Source: Paraniabella ginsengisoli (GTDB taxonomy: Bacteria; Bacteroidota; Bacteroidia; Chitinophagales; Chitinophagaceae). From it: a stretch of 64,000 bases of DNA. Position numbers and translations under genes: made by a program. The DNA lies in NCBI RefSeq assembly GCF_022513635.1, contig NZ_JAKWBL010000002.1, forward strand, positions 1-64,000, in the 5' to 3' direction. The notes under the pieces are model-generated. The model saw nothing but the letters and a program-made list of their open reading frames with translations, did not search any database and had not been told where the DNA came from. Position 1 is the stretch's first letter. Each line of letters starts with the position of its first letter. Positions 9,264-17,935 of this stretch are shown here, piece after piece.

Positions 9264-11371
9264 ATGAAGCAATTATTACCACTTATTGCGATTTTTACTA
9301 CAATGGATATGCATGCACAGATTCAATACCCGGTTACTGAAAAGGAAACCATTACAGATGATTATTTTGGAACAAAAGTAGAAGACCCCTATCGTTGGCT
9401 GGAAGATGACAATGCAGAAACAACGAAGAAATGGGTAATAGAACAAAATAAAGTTACTGATGCCTATTTATCTAAAATCCCTTTTCGCGATAAAATAGAG
9501 CAACGGCTGGAAAAACTCTGGAATTATCCAAAATTTGGTGCTCCGTTTAAAAAAGGTGATTGGTATTATTATTTTAAAAATGATGGATTGCAAAATCAAT
9601 CTGTAATGTACCGTACAAAAGATTTAAGCTCGGAGCCTGAAGTTTTTATCGATCCCAATACATTAAGTACAGAAGGTATCGTTGCTTTAAGTGGTATTTC
9701 TTTTAGCAAGTCAGGGAAGCTTTTGGCGTATTCTATTTCCAAAGCGGGTAGTGACTGGCAGGAAATTTTCTTGATGGATGTAGAAAGCAAGAAGTTATTA
9801 AGTGATAAAATTGAATGGACCAAATTTGGCGGAGCGGCATGGAAAGGTGAAGAAGGGTTCTATTATAGCGCTTACGATAAGCCTGATGAAACATCAAAGC
9901 TTAGCAAGGCCAATGAGTTTCAGAAAGTATATTACCATAAAATGGGAACCGCGCAAAGCGAAGACCAATTGATTTATCAGGATAAAGAACATCCCAAACG
10001 TTATTACGGTTGTGGACTTACAGAAGATGAGCGTTTTTTAATTCTAAATATATCTGAAGGAACAAGCGGTGGCGAATTATGGTATCGTGATTTAAAGGAT
10101 GATTCGCAAACGGAATTCGAGTTGCTGGTAAAAGGATTTGATACAGAATCTGACGTGATAGAGAACAACGGCGATAAATTATTAGTGAAAACAAATTATC
10201 AGGCACCTAATTATCGTGTGGTGATAGTTGATCCTAAAAATCCTGCGCGTGAAAACTGGAAAACCATTATTGCGGAACAGAAAGAAGTATTGCTGGGTGT
10301 TGGCACAGGGGGCGGTAATTTATTTACCAATTACCTGAAAGATGCATCGAGCCGTATTTATCAGTATGATTATAACGGAAAACAAATTCGTGAAATAAAA
10401 TTGCCTGGAATTGGCTCTGCTGGCGGATTTGGAGCAGATAAAGATGACAAATATTTTTATTATAGTTACTCGTCTTATGCTACGCCGCCGTCTATTTATA
10501 AATATGATATTGCAAGTGGCAAATCAGAATTGTACAAAACTACTGAAATCAATATGAGCACTGCTGATATTGTAACCGAGCAAATATTCTTCACAAGTAA
10601 AAACGGCACAAAAGTTCCCATGTTTTTAACATATAAAAAAGGATTAAAGAAAGATGGTAATAATCCTGTTTTGCTGTATGGATATGGCGGCTTCAATATA
10701 CCTATGACGCCGGGCTTTAGTGTAAGCAATACATTTTTTGTAGAGCAGGGCGGTATTTACGTGGTAGTAAATCTTCGTGGTGGTAACGAATATGGCGAAA
10801 AATGGCATAAGGCCGGTATGTTGTTAAACAAGCAAAATGTGTTTGACGATTTTATTGGCGCAGCAGAATATCTTATAAAAAGTAAATACACCAACAACAA
10901 CAAAATAGCTGTTCGTGGTGGTAGCAACGGCGGATTGCTGGTTGGCGCTGTAATGACGCAGCGTCCAGATCTTTTCAAAGTCGCCATTCCTCAAGTTGGT
11001 GTTTTAGATATGTTGCGTTATCACAAATTTACTGTAGGCTGGGGCTGGGCTGTAGAATACGGAAGCTCCGATTCTGCAAAATATTTTCCTTACCTGTATA
11101 AATATTCTCCGTATCATAATTTAAAAAAGGAACTTCTTATCCGGCAACAATTGTAACCACAGGCGATCATGACGACCGTGTTGTTCCTGCGCATTCCTTC
11201 AAATTTGCTGCAAGGTTGCAGGAATATCACAAAGGTGAAAACCCAGTGTTGATTCGTATAGAAACCAATGCAGGACACGGAGCCGGAAAGCCCACCAGCA
11301 AAGTGATTGAAGAAGCTGCAGATATTTGGGCATTTACCATGTATAATTTAGGGATGGGGTATAAGGAGTGA
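9264..11371 (+). CDS. Prolyl oligopeptidase, family S9A (one frameshift)
   Basis: Serine peptidase cutting after proline in short peptides. It has a signal peptide ([19 protein letters not shown]), so is probably periplasmic, then the N-terminal PYRWLEDD segment, a seven-bladed propeller and the alpha/beta-hydrolase domain. The nucleophile is Ser in [21 protein letters not shown], with [13 protein letters not shown] before it. The frame breaks near 11123, where an A-run of six should be seven; past it the other frame reads [20 protein letters not shown] (catalytic Asp) and [11 protein letters not shown] (catalytic His), ending GMGYKE. Restored length is 702 residues, normal for family members. 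The stop at 11369-11371 is read in the corrected frame. Confidence 0.93.
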
Positions 11372-11406
11372 ATGTTGGTCAATGGTCAATAGTGAATAGG
11401 CAAAGC

Positions 11407-11577
11407 TCTGAAGGAGCCAAACAATAATGGCGGGATGCGTAGCTTCCGGTTGAAAAGGCTTGAGCAATTATTGAATGTTGGTAAATCTGATTTAAATGTA
11501 GGATGGGCAATGTGCTACAATTGAAGAGTGCGACGCAATTTCGATGAGTTATGTTCGACAGCCCGGCCAATAAAAAA
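11407..11577 (+). repeat. Spacer with two dispersed repeats (family B copy, then 55-bp family A copy)
   Basis: The spacer between the peptidase and the beta-lactamase gene holds two elements found elsewhere in the window. At 11407-11452 lies a copy of family B (shared motif GGATGCGWAGCTTCCGGTTG), whose other copy is at 18000-18046. At 11514-11577 lies a copy of family A with the core GAGTGCGACGCAA and the end GCCCGGCCAATAA. No coding potential is seen. Confidence 0.75.
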
Positions 11578-11612
11578 ATAGTTAAAGATCATTTTAATAA
11601 ACCCCATTTCTT

Positions 11613-12467
11613 GTGAAAAAAATTATAGCCTTTTGTACCATCTTGTGTTTTTTGTTTTCACTAAATGCCCAAACAGTAAACGAACCCAAAAATAATCCTG
11701 AAGAATGGTCAACACCTTATGAGCCGTTCCGCATTGCAGGTAATTTATATTATGTAGGTACGTATGATCTGGCTTGTTATTTAGTTGTAACTAACAAAGG
11801 AAATATTCTAATCAATACAGGTCTTGCTGGTTCACTTTCACTAATCAAAAGGAATATTGAAAAATTGGGCTTCAAATACACAGATATAAAAATATTATTG
11901 ACCAATCAGGCGCATTTTGATCATGCGGGTGCATTAGCTGATATTAAAATGCAAACAGGAGCAAAATTGTATGCTGATGTCGGAGATGCAGCAGTGCTGA
12001 AAGACGGCGGAAAATCCGATTATGAATTGAGTTACTTAGGAGTTGCGTTTAAGCCGATTGTTCCCGATCGTCTTTTAAAAGATAAGGATATTATCAGGCT
12101 TGGCCATACAAAAATTATCATGTTGCATCATCCGGGGCATACAAAAGGTTCGTGTAGTTATCTGCTTGAGGTTAAAGATTCAACAAAGACCTACAAAGTG
12201 CTTATAGCCAACATTCCAACTATTATCACGGATAAAGGCTTTTCGGAAATTCCTGCATATCCCAATATCAGAAAGGATTACGTGTACACTTTGCAAGCTA
12301 TGAAAAACCTCGAATTTGATATTTGGGTAGCGGCTCATGCCAGTCAGTTTGATCTTCATACAAAACGTAAACCCGGTGATAAATATAATCCCGCTGCTTT
12401 TGTTGATAGAAAAGGTTACGAAGCTGCACTTTTAAAGGCAACAGACGCTTTTAATAATCATGAGTAA
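11613..12467 (+). CDS. Subclass B3 metallo-beta-lactamase, GOB-like (Gln zinc site)
   Basis: Periplasmic zinc hydrolase of 284 residues with a signal peptide ending LNAQ. The zinc motif is QAHFDH: Gln99, His101, Asp103, His104, with His176 in HHPGHTKGS and His242 in AAHASQFDLH. Subclass B3 enzymes have His at the first position; GOB enzymes of Elizabethkingia are known for Gln there. Further stretches agree with GOB from memory: PFRIAGNLYYVGTYDLA, GGKSDYE, VLIANIP and AYPNIRKDYVYT. It therefore probably hydrolyses beta-lactams, including carbapenems, as an intrinsic resistance gene; activity is inference. The gene stands alone between repeats and trxB, with no mobile-element genes beside it. 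Confidence 0.88.
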   Translation: MKKIIAFCTILCFLFSLNAQTVNEPKNNPEEWSTPYEPFRIAGNLYYVGTYDLACYLVVTNKGNILINTGLAGSLSLIKRNIEKLGFKYTDIKILLTNQAHFDHAGALADIKMQTGAKLYADVGDAAVLKDGGKSDYELSYLGVAFKPIVPDRLLKDKDIIRLGHTKIIMLHHPGHTKGSCSYLLEVKDSTKTYKVLIANIPTIITDKGFSEIPAYPNIRKDYVYTLQAMKNLEFDIWVAAHASQFDLHTKRKPGDKYNPAAFVDRKGYEAALLKATDAFNNHE

Positions 12468-12541
12468 TTTGCTGGGTTTAAATCAGATCCATGCACCGCT
12501 TAAATTATGGTTCTGCTTGCATTTGCTAAACCTTTTACCTC

Positions 12542-12549
12542 TATTTTTG
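12542..12549 (+). promoter_or_regulatory. Candidate -7 promoter element of trxB
   Basis: TATTTTTG matches the Bacteroidota -7 consensus TAnnTTTG and lies 23 bases before the trxB ATG. The upstream TTTG (12522-12525) is only 16 bases away rather than about 19, so the -33 half is weak. Confidence 0.4.
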
Positions 12550-12572
12550 TAGTTATTCAAATCAAATTATAT

Positions 12573-13517
12573 ATGGCAGACGAGAATGTAGAAAGAGTTC
12601 ATTGTTTAATTATAGGTTCGGGGCCAGCGGGTTATACTGCGGCTATTTATGCGGCACGGGCTAATCTTAAACCTGTTTTGTATCAGGGAATACAACCAGG
12701 CGGCCAGTTAACAATAACTACTGAAGTGGAAAATTATCCGGGTTATGCGGAAGGTGTGCAGGGACCTGAAATGATGATTGATTTTGAGAAACAGGCAAAA
12801 CGTATGGGTACTGATATTCGTTACGGCTTAGCTACCAAAGTTGATTTCTCAGGCCACCCTCATAAAGTGTGGATCGATGATGAAAAGTTGATAGAAGCTG
12901 ACGCTGTAATTATTTCAACCGGAGCTTCGGCAAAATGGTTGGGTCTTCCGAGCGAGGAAAAATTGAATGGCTTTGGTGTGAGCGCTTGCGCAGTTTGTGA
13001 CGGTTTCTTCTTTAAAGGAAAAGAAGCTGCCATTGTTGGTGCGGGTGATACTGCTGCGGAAGAAGCACTTTACCTTTCTAAAATTGTAACTAATGTGCAC
13101 ATGCTGATTCGTAAAGAGGAAATGCGTGCCAGCAAGGTTATGCAGGATCGCGTTTTCAACACACCGAATATTAATGTGTATTTCAACACCGAAACCGAAG
13201 AAATATTAGGAGACAATAAAGTGACCGGAGTACGCGTAAAAAATAATAAAACACAGGAAGTGAGTGAAATTCCAGTCAGTGCTTTTTTCGTGGCGATCGG
13301 GCATCAACCCAATTCAGATATCTTTAAAGATTTTCTTGAAATGGATGAAACCGGTTATATCAAAACGGTTCCCGGGACTTCTAAAACCAATGTTGAAGGA
13401 GTTTTCGCGGCGGGTGATGTGCAGGATAAAATTTATCGCCAGGCTGTAACCGCAGCCGGAAGTGGTTGTATGGCGGCATTGGATGCGGAAAGATATTTGG
13501 GAGAGAAAGGGTTGTAA
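12573..13517 (+). CDS. trxB: Thioredoxin-disulfide reductase
   Basis: FAD enzyme that reduces thioredoxin with NADPH in the cytoplasm. The FAD site GSGPAG is at residues 15-20, the redox pair CAVC at about 139-142, the NADPH-binding segment VGAGDTAAEEALYLS follows, and the C-terminal FAD segment reads GVFAAGDVQD with YRQAVTAAGSGCMAALDAERYL. The ATG at 12573 is preferred over an upstream in-frame ATG at 12507 because it gives the usual N-terminus and length (314 residues) and lies 23 bases after a -7-like element. It is followed 13 bases on by folB. Confidence 0.96.
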   Translation: MADENVERVHCLIIGSGPAGYTAAIYAARANLKPVLYQGIQPGGQLTITTEVENYPGYAEGVQGPEMMIDFEKQAKRMGTDIRYGLATKVDFSGHPHKVWIDDEKLIEADAVIISTGASAKWLGLPSEEKLNGFGVSACAVCDGFFFKGKEAAIVGAGDTAAEEALYLSKIVTNVHMLIRKEEMRASKVMQDRVFNTPNINVYFNTETEEILGDNKVTGVRVKNNKTQEVSEIPVSAFFVAIGHQPNSDIFKDFLEMDETGYIKTVPGTSKTNVEGVFAAGDVQDKIYRQAVTAAGSGCMAALDAERYLGEKGL

Positions 13518-13530
13518 TTCTTAGCACAAT

Positions 13531-13886
13531 ATGCTCATTACACTACATCTGGAAAAATTACAATTCTTTGCATATCATGGTATGTATGAAGAAGAAAAAA
13601 GTTGGGGAATGAGTTCGAACTAAATATTTCGGCCTCGTTCTTCTCAACTGAATCTATTGTTTCTGAAATAGACGAAACCATTAATTATGCTGAAATTTAT
13701 GAGTTGGCCAAAACTGAAATGCTGCAACCACGAGAGTTGCTCGAAGCCTTCCTTACTCAATTAGCCGAAAAAATAAAAGAACAATTTCCTCAAATAGTTA
13801 AACTTAAAATGAGTTTATATAAATTGCAAATGCCGCTTACACATTTTCAGGGACGAATAGGTGTTGAGATAGAAAAAGAATATTAG
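13531..13886 (+). CDS. folB: Dihydroneopterin aldolase (one frameshift)
   Basis: Folate pathway enzyme that splits dihydroneopterin to hydroxymethyl-dihydropterin. The N-terminus MLITLHLEKLQFFAYHGMYEEEKS carries the family signature (FFAYHG then E-E-x). A run of four G near 13605 should be five; past it the other frame reads WGNEFELNISASF, INYAEIYELAKTEM, LLEAFLTQLAEKI and LTHFQGRIGVEIEKEY. Restored length is 118 residues, normal for FolB. It is probably co-transcribed with trxB, only 13 bases upstream. Confidence 0.9.
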
Positions 13887-13946
13887 TTTTTTTTAATACC
13901 TGTTGCGTTTGCTATCAAGTGCTCGTTTTTGTATAAAACTATATTT

Positions 13947-14278
13947 ATGAGAAACACATTTGTACTTTTAACGATCCTCTTTTTTCGGCGTGTTCTAAAT
14001 CGGATAATAAAGTAAACACAGACTGCGATGCTCAAATGATTGCAAAGTTTAAAGATCAGATAACCTGTACAGAAATTCCAGCGACGGGGCCTTGTAATTA
14101 TTTAGCAAAAGGAATTTATAAAGGAGAGCGGATATACTTTATCGATATTATTTGCGTCGCATGTAACACTATCCCTCCGCAGGAAGGTTATAATTGCGAT
14201 GGACAAAAAATAGCCATCGAAAATTTTAACCAAAATGTTACAGATGTTGAGGCGGTAAGCCCTAAAAGAAAGAATTAA
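13947..14278 (+). CDS. Small hypothetical lipoprotein (one frameshift)
   Basis: I do not recognise a family. An ATG at 13947 gives MRNTFVLLTILFF; a T-run at about 13980-13985 is one T short, and the corrected frame gives the lipobox FSAC and then SKSDNKVNTDCDAQMIAKFK. The mature part has six or more Cys (CDAQ, CTE, CNYL, CVACN, YNCDG), so disulfides are likely. Total 110 residues. The exported location is supported by the lipobox; the function is unknown. It is convergent with cdd, six bases away. Confidence 0.7.
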
Positions 14279-14284
14279 TATAAC

Positions 14285-14796
14285 TTATTTCAGATTAACC
14301 TCGCCAAATGCAAAAGGCAACAAATCCTTTGCTGTATCAATAATATAAACAGTGCCTTTCATTCCTGCAAGTATAAGCCTGATAGGATGGTTCACTCTTG
14401 TTTCATATTCCAATAATGCCTGCCTACACATGCCGCATGGCGAAATGGGTTTGTCGCTTAAACCCTCTAAACCCTCTAAACCCTCTAAAGCTTCCTGTGG
14501 CTGATAAGTAATAGCCATAGTTTCAATCACTTCATTTGGGTAAAGGGTGCCAACTGATGCCAACAAACTACGCTCGGCACAAATTCCTACAGGAAAAGAT
14601 GCGTTTTCCTGGTTGGTGCCTTTACAACTTTGCCGTTAGCTAACCTCGCTACGCTTGCTACATGGAATTTTGAGTATGGCGCGTAAGCAATGGGCGTAAG
14701 TTCCCTGGCTTGTTGTAGTAAAGCCGCATCATCCTTATCAAGATCATTAATACTATTGGCTACTTTATAACTGAATTCGTAATGCTTTTCTTTCAT
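14285..14796 (-). CDS. cdd: Cytidine deaminase (one frameshift, in-frame tandem repeat)
   Basis: Zinc enzyme that deaminates cytidine and deoxycytidine to uridine forms in pyrimidine salvage. The N-terminal part has YAPYSKFHVASV; a lost A near 14617 shifts the frame, and the corrected reading continues GTNQENASFPVGICAERSLLASVG with the CAE motif (Zn Cys and catalytic Glu), then PISPCGMCRQALLEY with the other two zinc Cys. Restored length is 170 residues. Between the two motifs sits LEGLEGLEGL, coded by a 9-base tandem repeat (AAACCCTCT on the plus strand), which makes this protein a little longer than usual. Confidence 0.92.
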
Positions 14797-14902
14797 TCTA
14801 TTAAAGATACTATATGCACCTGGTCTTACCGCCCCGGTCTGATCAAAAAATAATAAAGTAATTTCAATATAAATTAGTGGACAATTGCGTCCTCTAAAAA
14901 AT

Positions 14903-14910
14903 TATATTTG
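14903..14910 (+). promoter_or_regulatory. Candidate -7 promoter element of DUF1080 gene
   Basis: TATATTTG is an exact match to TAnnTTTG and lies 29 bases before the ATG at 14939. A proper TTTG at -33 is not seen; TTG at 14885 is 15 bases upstream. Confidence 0.4.
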
Positions 14911-14938
14911 TAGCATTCAAAATCATAAAAATTTTCTC

Positions 14939-15868
14939 ATGTTTAAAAAAGTAGTTGTTTTTGCTATTGCCAGTTTATTTACTTTAAATCTATGGGCTAT
15001 GAAATCGGAAGATCTAATCGGGAGATGGGATATCACAATGGATAAAGATGGCCAGGAAAAACCATCTTGGTTGGAAGTTAAATTATCAGGAATTAAAACT
15101 TTAGTTGGCTATTTTGTTGGCGACGACGGTAGCGCGCGTCCTGTGTCAGAAGTGAAATTCGATAATGGAAAATTTTCATTTGCTATTCCTCCGCAATGGC
15201 AGTCAGAAGATAACGACCTTGTTGTTGAAGGAGAATTAACAAGTGAAGGATTGAAGGGAACAATGGTTTATCCAAATGGAAAGAAATATAATTGGACAGG
15301 TGTAAAAGCGCCTTATTTAAAAAGAACGGAGGCTCCGGTTTGGGGAACGCCTATTAAATTATTCAATGGTAAAGATCTTACAGGTTGGAAAGCTGTAGGC
15401 GCTGAAAATCAGTGGGTGGTAAAAAATGGTGTATTAACCAGTCCAAAATCGGGCGCTAACTTAATTACTGATCAGAAATTTGAAGATTTTAAGTTGCATG
15501 TAGAATTCCGTTATCAGAAAGGAAGTAACAGTGGTGTTTATTTGCGTGGCCGTTATGAGTTGCAAATTTTAGATAGCGACAAATCAGAACATCCTTCTAA
15601 TGTATTATTTAGTGGTATTTACGGATTTATTGCGCCAAGCGAAATCAATTCCAAAGGCCCCAATGAATGGCAATCTTATGACATTACTTTGGTTGGCAGA
15701 ATGATCACCGTTGTGGCCAATGGAAAAACGGTAATTACTAACCAGGAAATTCCGGGTATTACAGGTGGTGCTTTAGACAGCAAAGAAGGTGAACCAGGTC
15801 CGCTTTATTTCCAGGGAGATCATGGCCCAATAGAATTTAGGAATATTACAATTACGCCTGCAAAATAA
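14939..15868 (+). CDS. DUF1080 protein with additional N-terminal domain
   Basis: Exported protein of about 309 residues; the signal peptide is MFKKVVVFAIASLFTLNLWA. An in-frame ATG lies upstream at 14885, but it falls before the -7-like element, so 14939 is preferred. A first small domain (about residues 23-125: DLIGRWDITMDKDGQE, VEGELTSEGLKGTMVYPNGKKY) looks like a lipocalin-like module. The DUF1080 domain follows: PIKLFNGKDLTGWKAVG, GANLITDQKFEDFKLHVEFRY, GSNSGVYLRGRYELQILDS, GIYGFIAPS, WQSYDITLVGRMITVVANGKTV and PLYFQGDHGPIEFRNITITP. The family acts on 3-keto-glycosides. It differs from the DUF1080 lipoprotein at 5220-6056 in having no lipobox and in its extra domain. Confidence 0.88.
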   Translation: MFKKVVVFAIASLFTLNLWAMKSEDLIGRWDITMDKDGQEKPSWLEVKLSGIKTLVGYFVGDDGSARPVSEVKFDNGKFSFAIPPQWQSEDNDLVVEGELTSEGLKGTMVYPNGKKYNWTGVKAPYLKRTEAPVWGTPIKLFNGKDLTGWKAVGAENQWVVKNGVLTSPKSGANLITDQKFEDFKLHVEFRYQKGSNSGVYLRGRYELQILDSDKSEHPSNVLFSGIYGFIAPSEINSKGPNEWQSYDITLVGRMITVVANGKTVITNQEIPGITGGALDSKEGEPGPLYFQGDHGPIEFRNITITPAK

Positions 15869-15880
15869 ATTTATTTCGGG

Positions 15881-15986
15881 TTACATTTTGCTGCTTCAAA
15901 AAGCCTCGTTTGTTTTCAACGCCGAGGTTGAGCGTCGGTAGCTCGTCGGACTCATATCCGCCAGTTGGCGGACCCAGATTCGCTGC
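15881..15986 (+). pseudogene. Degenerate initiator tRNA copy with its promoter
   Basis: The stretch from TTACATTTTGCTG through CCCAGATTCG aligns with the intact tRNA-fMet 132 bases downstream, including the promoter region. The D-stem region (GAGCGTCGGTAGCTCGTCGG) is largely kept, but the acceptor 5' side reads CGCCGAGG, the 3' acceptor half is lost, and the anticodon-to-variable part is replaced by the palindrome TCCGCCAGTTGGCGGA (15957-15972). The -7 element has decayed to TTTGTTTTC. It cannot form a tRNA and is best read as a dead tandem duplicate. Confidence 0.75.
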
Positions 15987-16018
15987 AGAATTATTTTTAG
16001 AATAAAATTGAATTACAT

Positions 16019-16049
16019 TTTGCTGGTTCAAAAAAGCCTCGTATATTTG
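16019..16049 (+). promoter_or_regulatory. Promoter of tRNA-fMet, exact Bacteroidota consensus
   Basis: TTTG (16019-16022), a 19-base spacer and TATATTTG (16042-16049) match the consensus TTTG-N19-TAnnTTTG exactly. The tRNA begins three bases later, so the transcript starts at or very near the mature 5' end. Confidence 0.85.
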
Positions 16050-16052
16050 CAT

Positions 16053-16124
<72 letters not shown>

Positions 16125-16132
16125 CTAAATTT

Positions 16133-16158
16133 CCCGCCGTAGTTTGGCGGGTTTTTTT
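16133..16158 (+). terminator. Rho-independent terminator after tRNA-fMet
   Basis: CCCGCC (16133-16138) pairs with GGCGGG (16146-16151), followed by seven T. It ends the tRNA transcript. Confidence 0.85.
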
Positions 16159-16183
16159 ATGTAGATTAGTTTATCGGTTTTTT

Positions 16184-16429
16184 ATGTTTACTGTTTATGT
16201 TTTACATAGCAAATCGTTTGATAAGATATACATTGGGTTTACCTCGAACCTTAAAGAAAGGTTATTATCGCACAATGAGTTAGGAAAGAAAGGATGGACG
16301 ATAAGGTTTAGGCCTTGGGATTTGATTCATCAGGAAGAGTTTGTCAACAAGCCTGATGCGATGAGAAGAGAAAAAGAATTAAAAACGGCAAAGGGACGGG
16401 AATGGATTTGGAAGCTGGTTAATGGTTAG
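16184..16429 (+). CDS. Small GIY-YIG nuclease domain protein
   Basis: 81-residue single-domain protein of the GIY-YIG (UPF0213-like) family. The paired tyrosine strands are FTVYVLHS and KIYIGFTSN, followed by LKERLLSHN with the catalytic-type Arg, and AMRREKELKTAKGREWIWKL with the metal-type Glu. Family members are small DNA nucleases; in Bacteroidota they occur in many near-identical copies next to tRNA genes, but their role is not known to me. Here the ORF sits between the intact tRNA-fMet and a broken tRNA 3' half, and its stop lies three bases before that fragment. The tRNA-derived direct repeat on both sides makes it look like an inserted cassette. Confidence 0.9.
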   Translation: MFTVYVLHSKSFDKIYIGFTSNLKERLLSHNELGKKGWTIRFRPWDLIHQEEFVNKPDAMRREKELKTAKGREWIWKLVNG

Positions 16430-16431
16430 AG

Positions 16432-16483
16432 CTCATATCCGCCAGTTGGCGGACCCAGGTTCGATCCCTGGCTTCGCAACTAA
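16432..16483 (+). pseudogene. Fragment of initiator tRNA (3' half) with palindrome
   Basis: Bases 16454-16483 repeat exactly 30 bases of the intact tRNA T-arm and acceptor end (16099-16128). Bases 16432-16458 repeat exactly 27 bases of the upstream broken copy (15951-15977), including the anticodon CAT and the palindrome TCCGCCAGTTGGCGGA (16438-16453). The 5' half is missing and replaced by the GIY-YIG ORF, so no tRNA can form. Confidence 0.8.
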
Positions 16484-16488
16484 CTAAT

Positions 16489-16521
16489 AGCCGTTCGCTT
16501 AAATGTGAACGGCTTTTTTAT
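16489..16521 (+). terminator. Rho-independent terminator after the tRNA fragment
   Basis: AGCCGTTC (16489-16496) pairs with GAACGGCT (16507-16514), followed by a T-run. It may end the GIY-YIG transcript. Confidence 0.75.
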
Positions 16522-16662
16522 TTGAATTGAAGATTAGTTTATTTTTGTTTCGGCTTAAGAATATCTGGCACTGTCTTGCGTCGCACATTTGATTTGTGTT
16601 ACACAACTCAACCTTTTTAGCCGCGTTATATAAATCCTGATTCGTTGGGGTAATTCTATTTT

Positions 16663-17060
16663 TATGAAAGCAAATATTTTATTAAGGAAACTATTAGCTG
16701 CGGCTGTACTTATACAAATACCCGTGTGCTTTATTTTGACTTTCATTATTATTAACGTAATTCGACCAGGGTCAGTACTCTTTTTACCTTCGGTTATGTA
16801 TCAAGGATTTGCTTTTTTATGTTTTTATTGATATTCTTTAGTGCAGAATATTTTAGGTCAAGGACTATTATACACTATGTAATGGCATTTTTATTTCGAT
16901 AGTTGTCTTTTACTTGATGCTTCCCAATCAAGAAGTCTCAATACTTGATTTTTTTACTAATAAGGATTCTTTATTTTCTATTTATCCATACATAATTATG
17001 CAATAATTGTTTTTTACTTATTTATGGGTATAAATTTTCAAATCCTGAAAATCCAGCAAA
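16663..17060 (+). CDS. Possible small integral membrane protein (three frameshifts)
   Basis: Not recognised. From an ATG at 16663: MKANILLRKLLAAAVLIQIP followed by more hydrophobic sequence to VMYQGFAF. Three one-base losses (T-run near 16817, TTT near 16899, GC near 17001) join it to MFLLIFFSAEYFRSRTI, then SIVVFYLMLPNQEVSILDFF and then IIVFYLFMGINFQILKIQ. The result would be a four-helix membrane protein of about 130 residues running into the start of era. The exact end is uncertain, since the corrected frame overlaps era. Strongly hydrophobic content in the joined frames supports a real gene. The stretch 16522-16662 holds only a partial family A repeat. Confidence 0.4.
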
Positions 17061-17063
17061 AAA

Positions 17064-17935
17064 ATGAAATCAGGTTTTGTAAACATATTTGGAAGACCCA
17101 ATGCGGGTAAAAGCACTTTGCTGAATGCGCTGATGGGAGAGAAGCTGGCTATTGTATCACATAAGGTGCAAACCACAAGACATCGTATCAAAGCCATTCT
17201 TACCGAAAAGGATTATCAGATTATTTTCAGTGATACGCCGGGTATTATTAAACCCGAATATAAGTTGCACGAAAAAATGATGCAATCGGTAAAAGGTGCG
17301 CTGGAAGATGCTGATGTGGCTTTGCTGATCGTTGATGTAAATGATAATTGGGAAGATTGTGATGCTATTTTCAGCGCGTTGAAATTGCGGGTTCCAGCCG
17401 TGCTGGTGTTAAATAAAATTGACCGTGCCGGACAAGAGCGTATTCAGGGCGCTAAAGATTTTTTTCTGAAAAACCGTATTGTAAAAAATTGGTAGCAATA
17501 TCAGCCTTGACCGGCATCAATTATAAAAAATTCTTACAACCGATTTTAGAGTTATTGCCGGATGGCGAACCGTTTTACGAAGATGATAGCATTAGCGATT
17601 TGCCGGAAAAGTTTTTTGTAAGTGAACTGATTCGAGAAAAAATATACGAACTGGCGCAGGAAGAAATTCCTTATCACACGGCTGTGCTGATAAGAGAGTT
17701 TAAAGAAAAGCAAACACTAACGAAAATTGTTGCAGATATTATTGTGCATCGAGAAACGCAGAAAATGATATTGATTGGTGAAAAAGGAAGTATGATCAAA
17801 AAGCTTGGAACCCTTGCCCGTACTGACATTGAAAAGTTTTTGGACAGAAAAGTATTTTTGGAATTATTTGTAAAAGTAAAACCAAAATGGCGCGACAATG
17901 ATTTGCATTTGAAGGAATATGGGTATGGCGCTTAA
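17064..17935 (+). CDS. era: GTPase Era (one frameshift)
   Basis: Essential GTPase that binds 16S rRNA during small-subunit assembly. The G domain shows GRPNAGKSTLLNAL (G1), DTPGI (G3) and LNKID (G4). An A-run of six near 17483-17488 should be seven; beyond it the other frame reads KLVAISALTGINYKKF (G5) and the KH domain: EKFFVSELIREKIYELAQEEIPYHTAV, then VHRETQKMILIGEKGSMIKKLG and FLELFVKVKPKWRD. Restored length is 290 residues, normal. It is followed by a repeat-rich spacer and then der, another ribosome-assembly GTPase. Confidence 0.95.
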
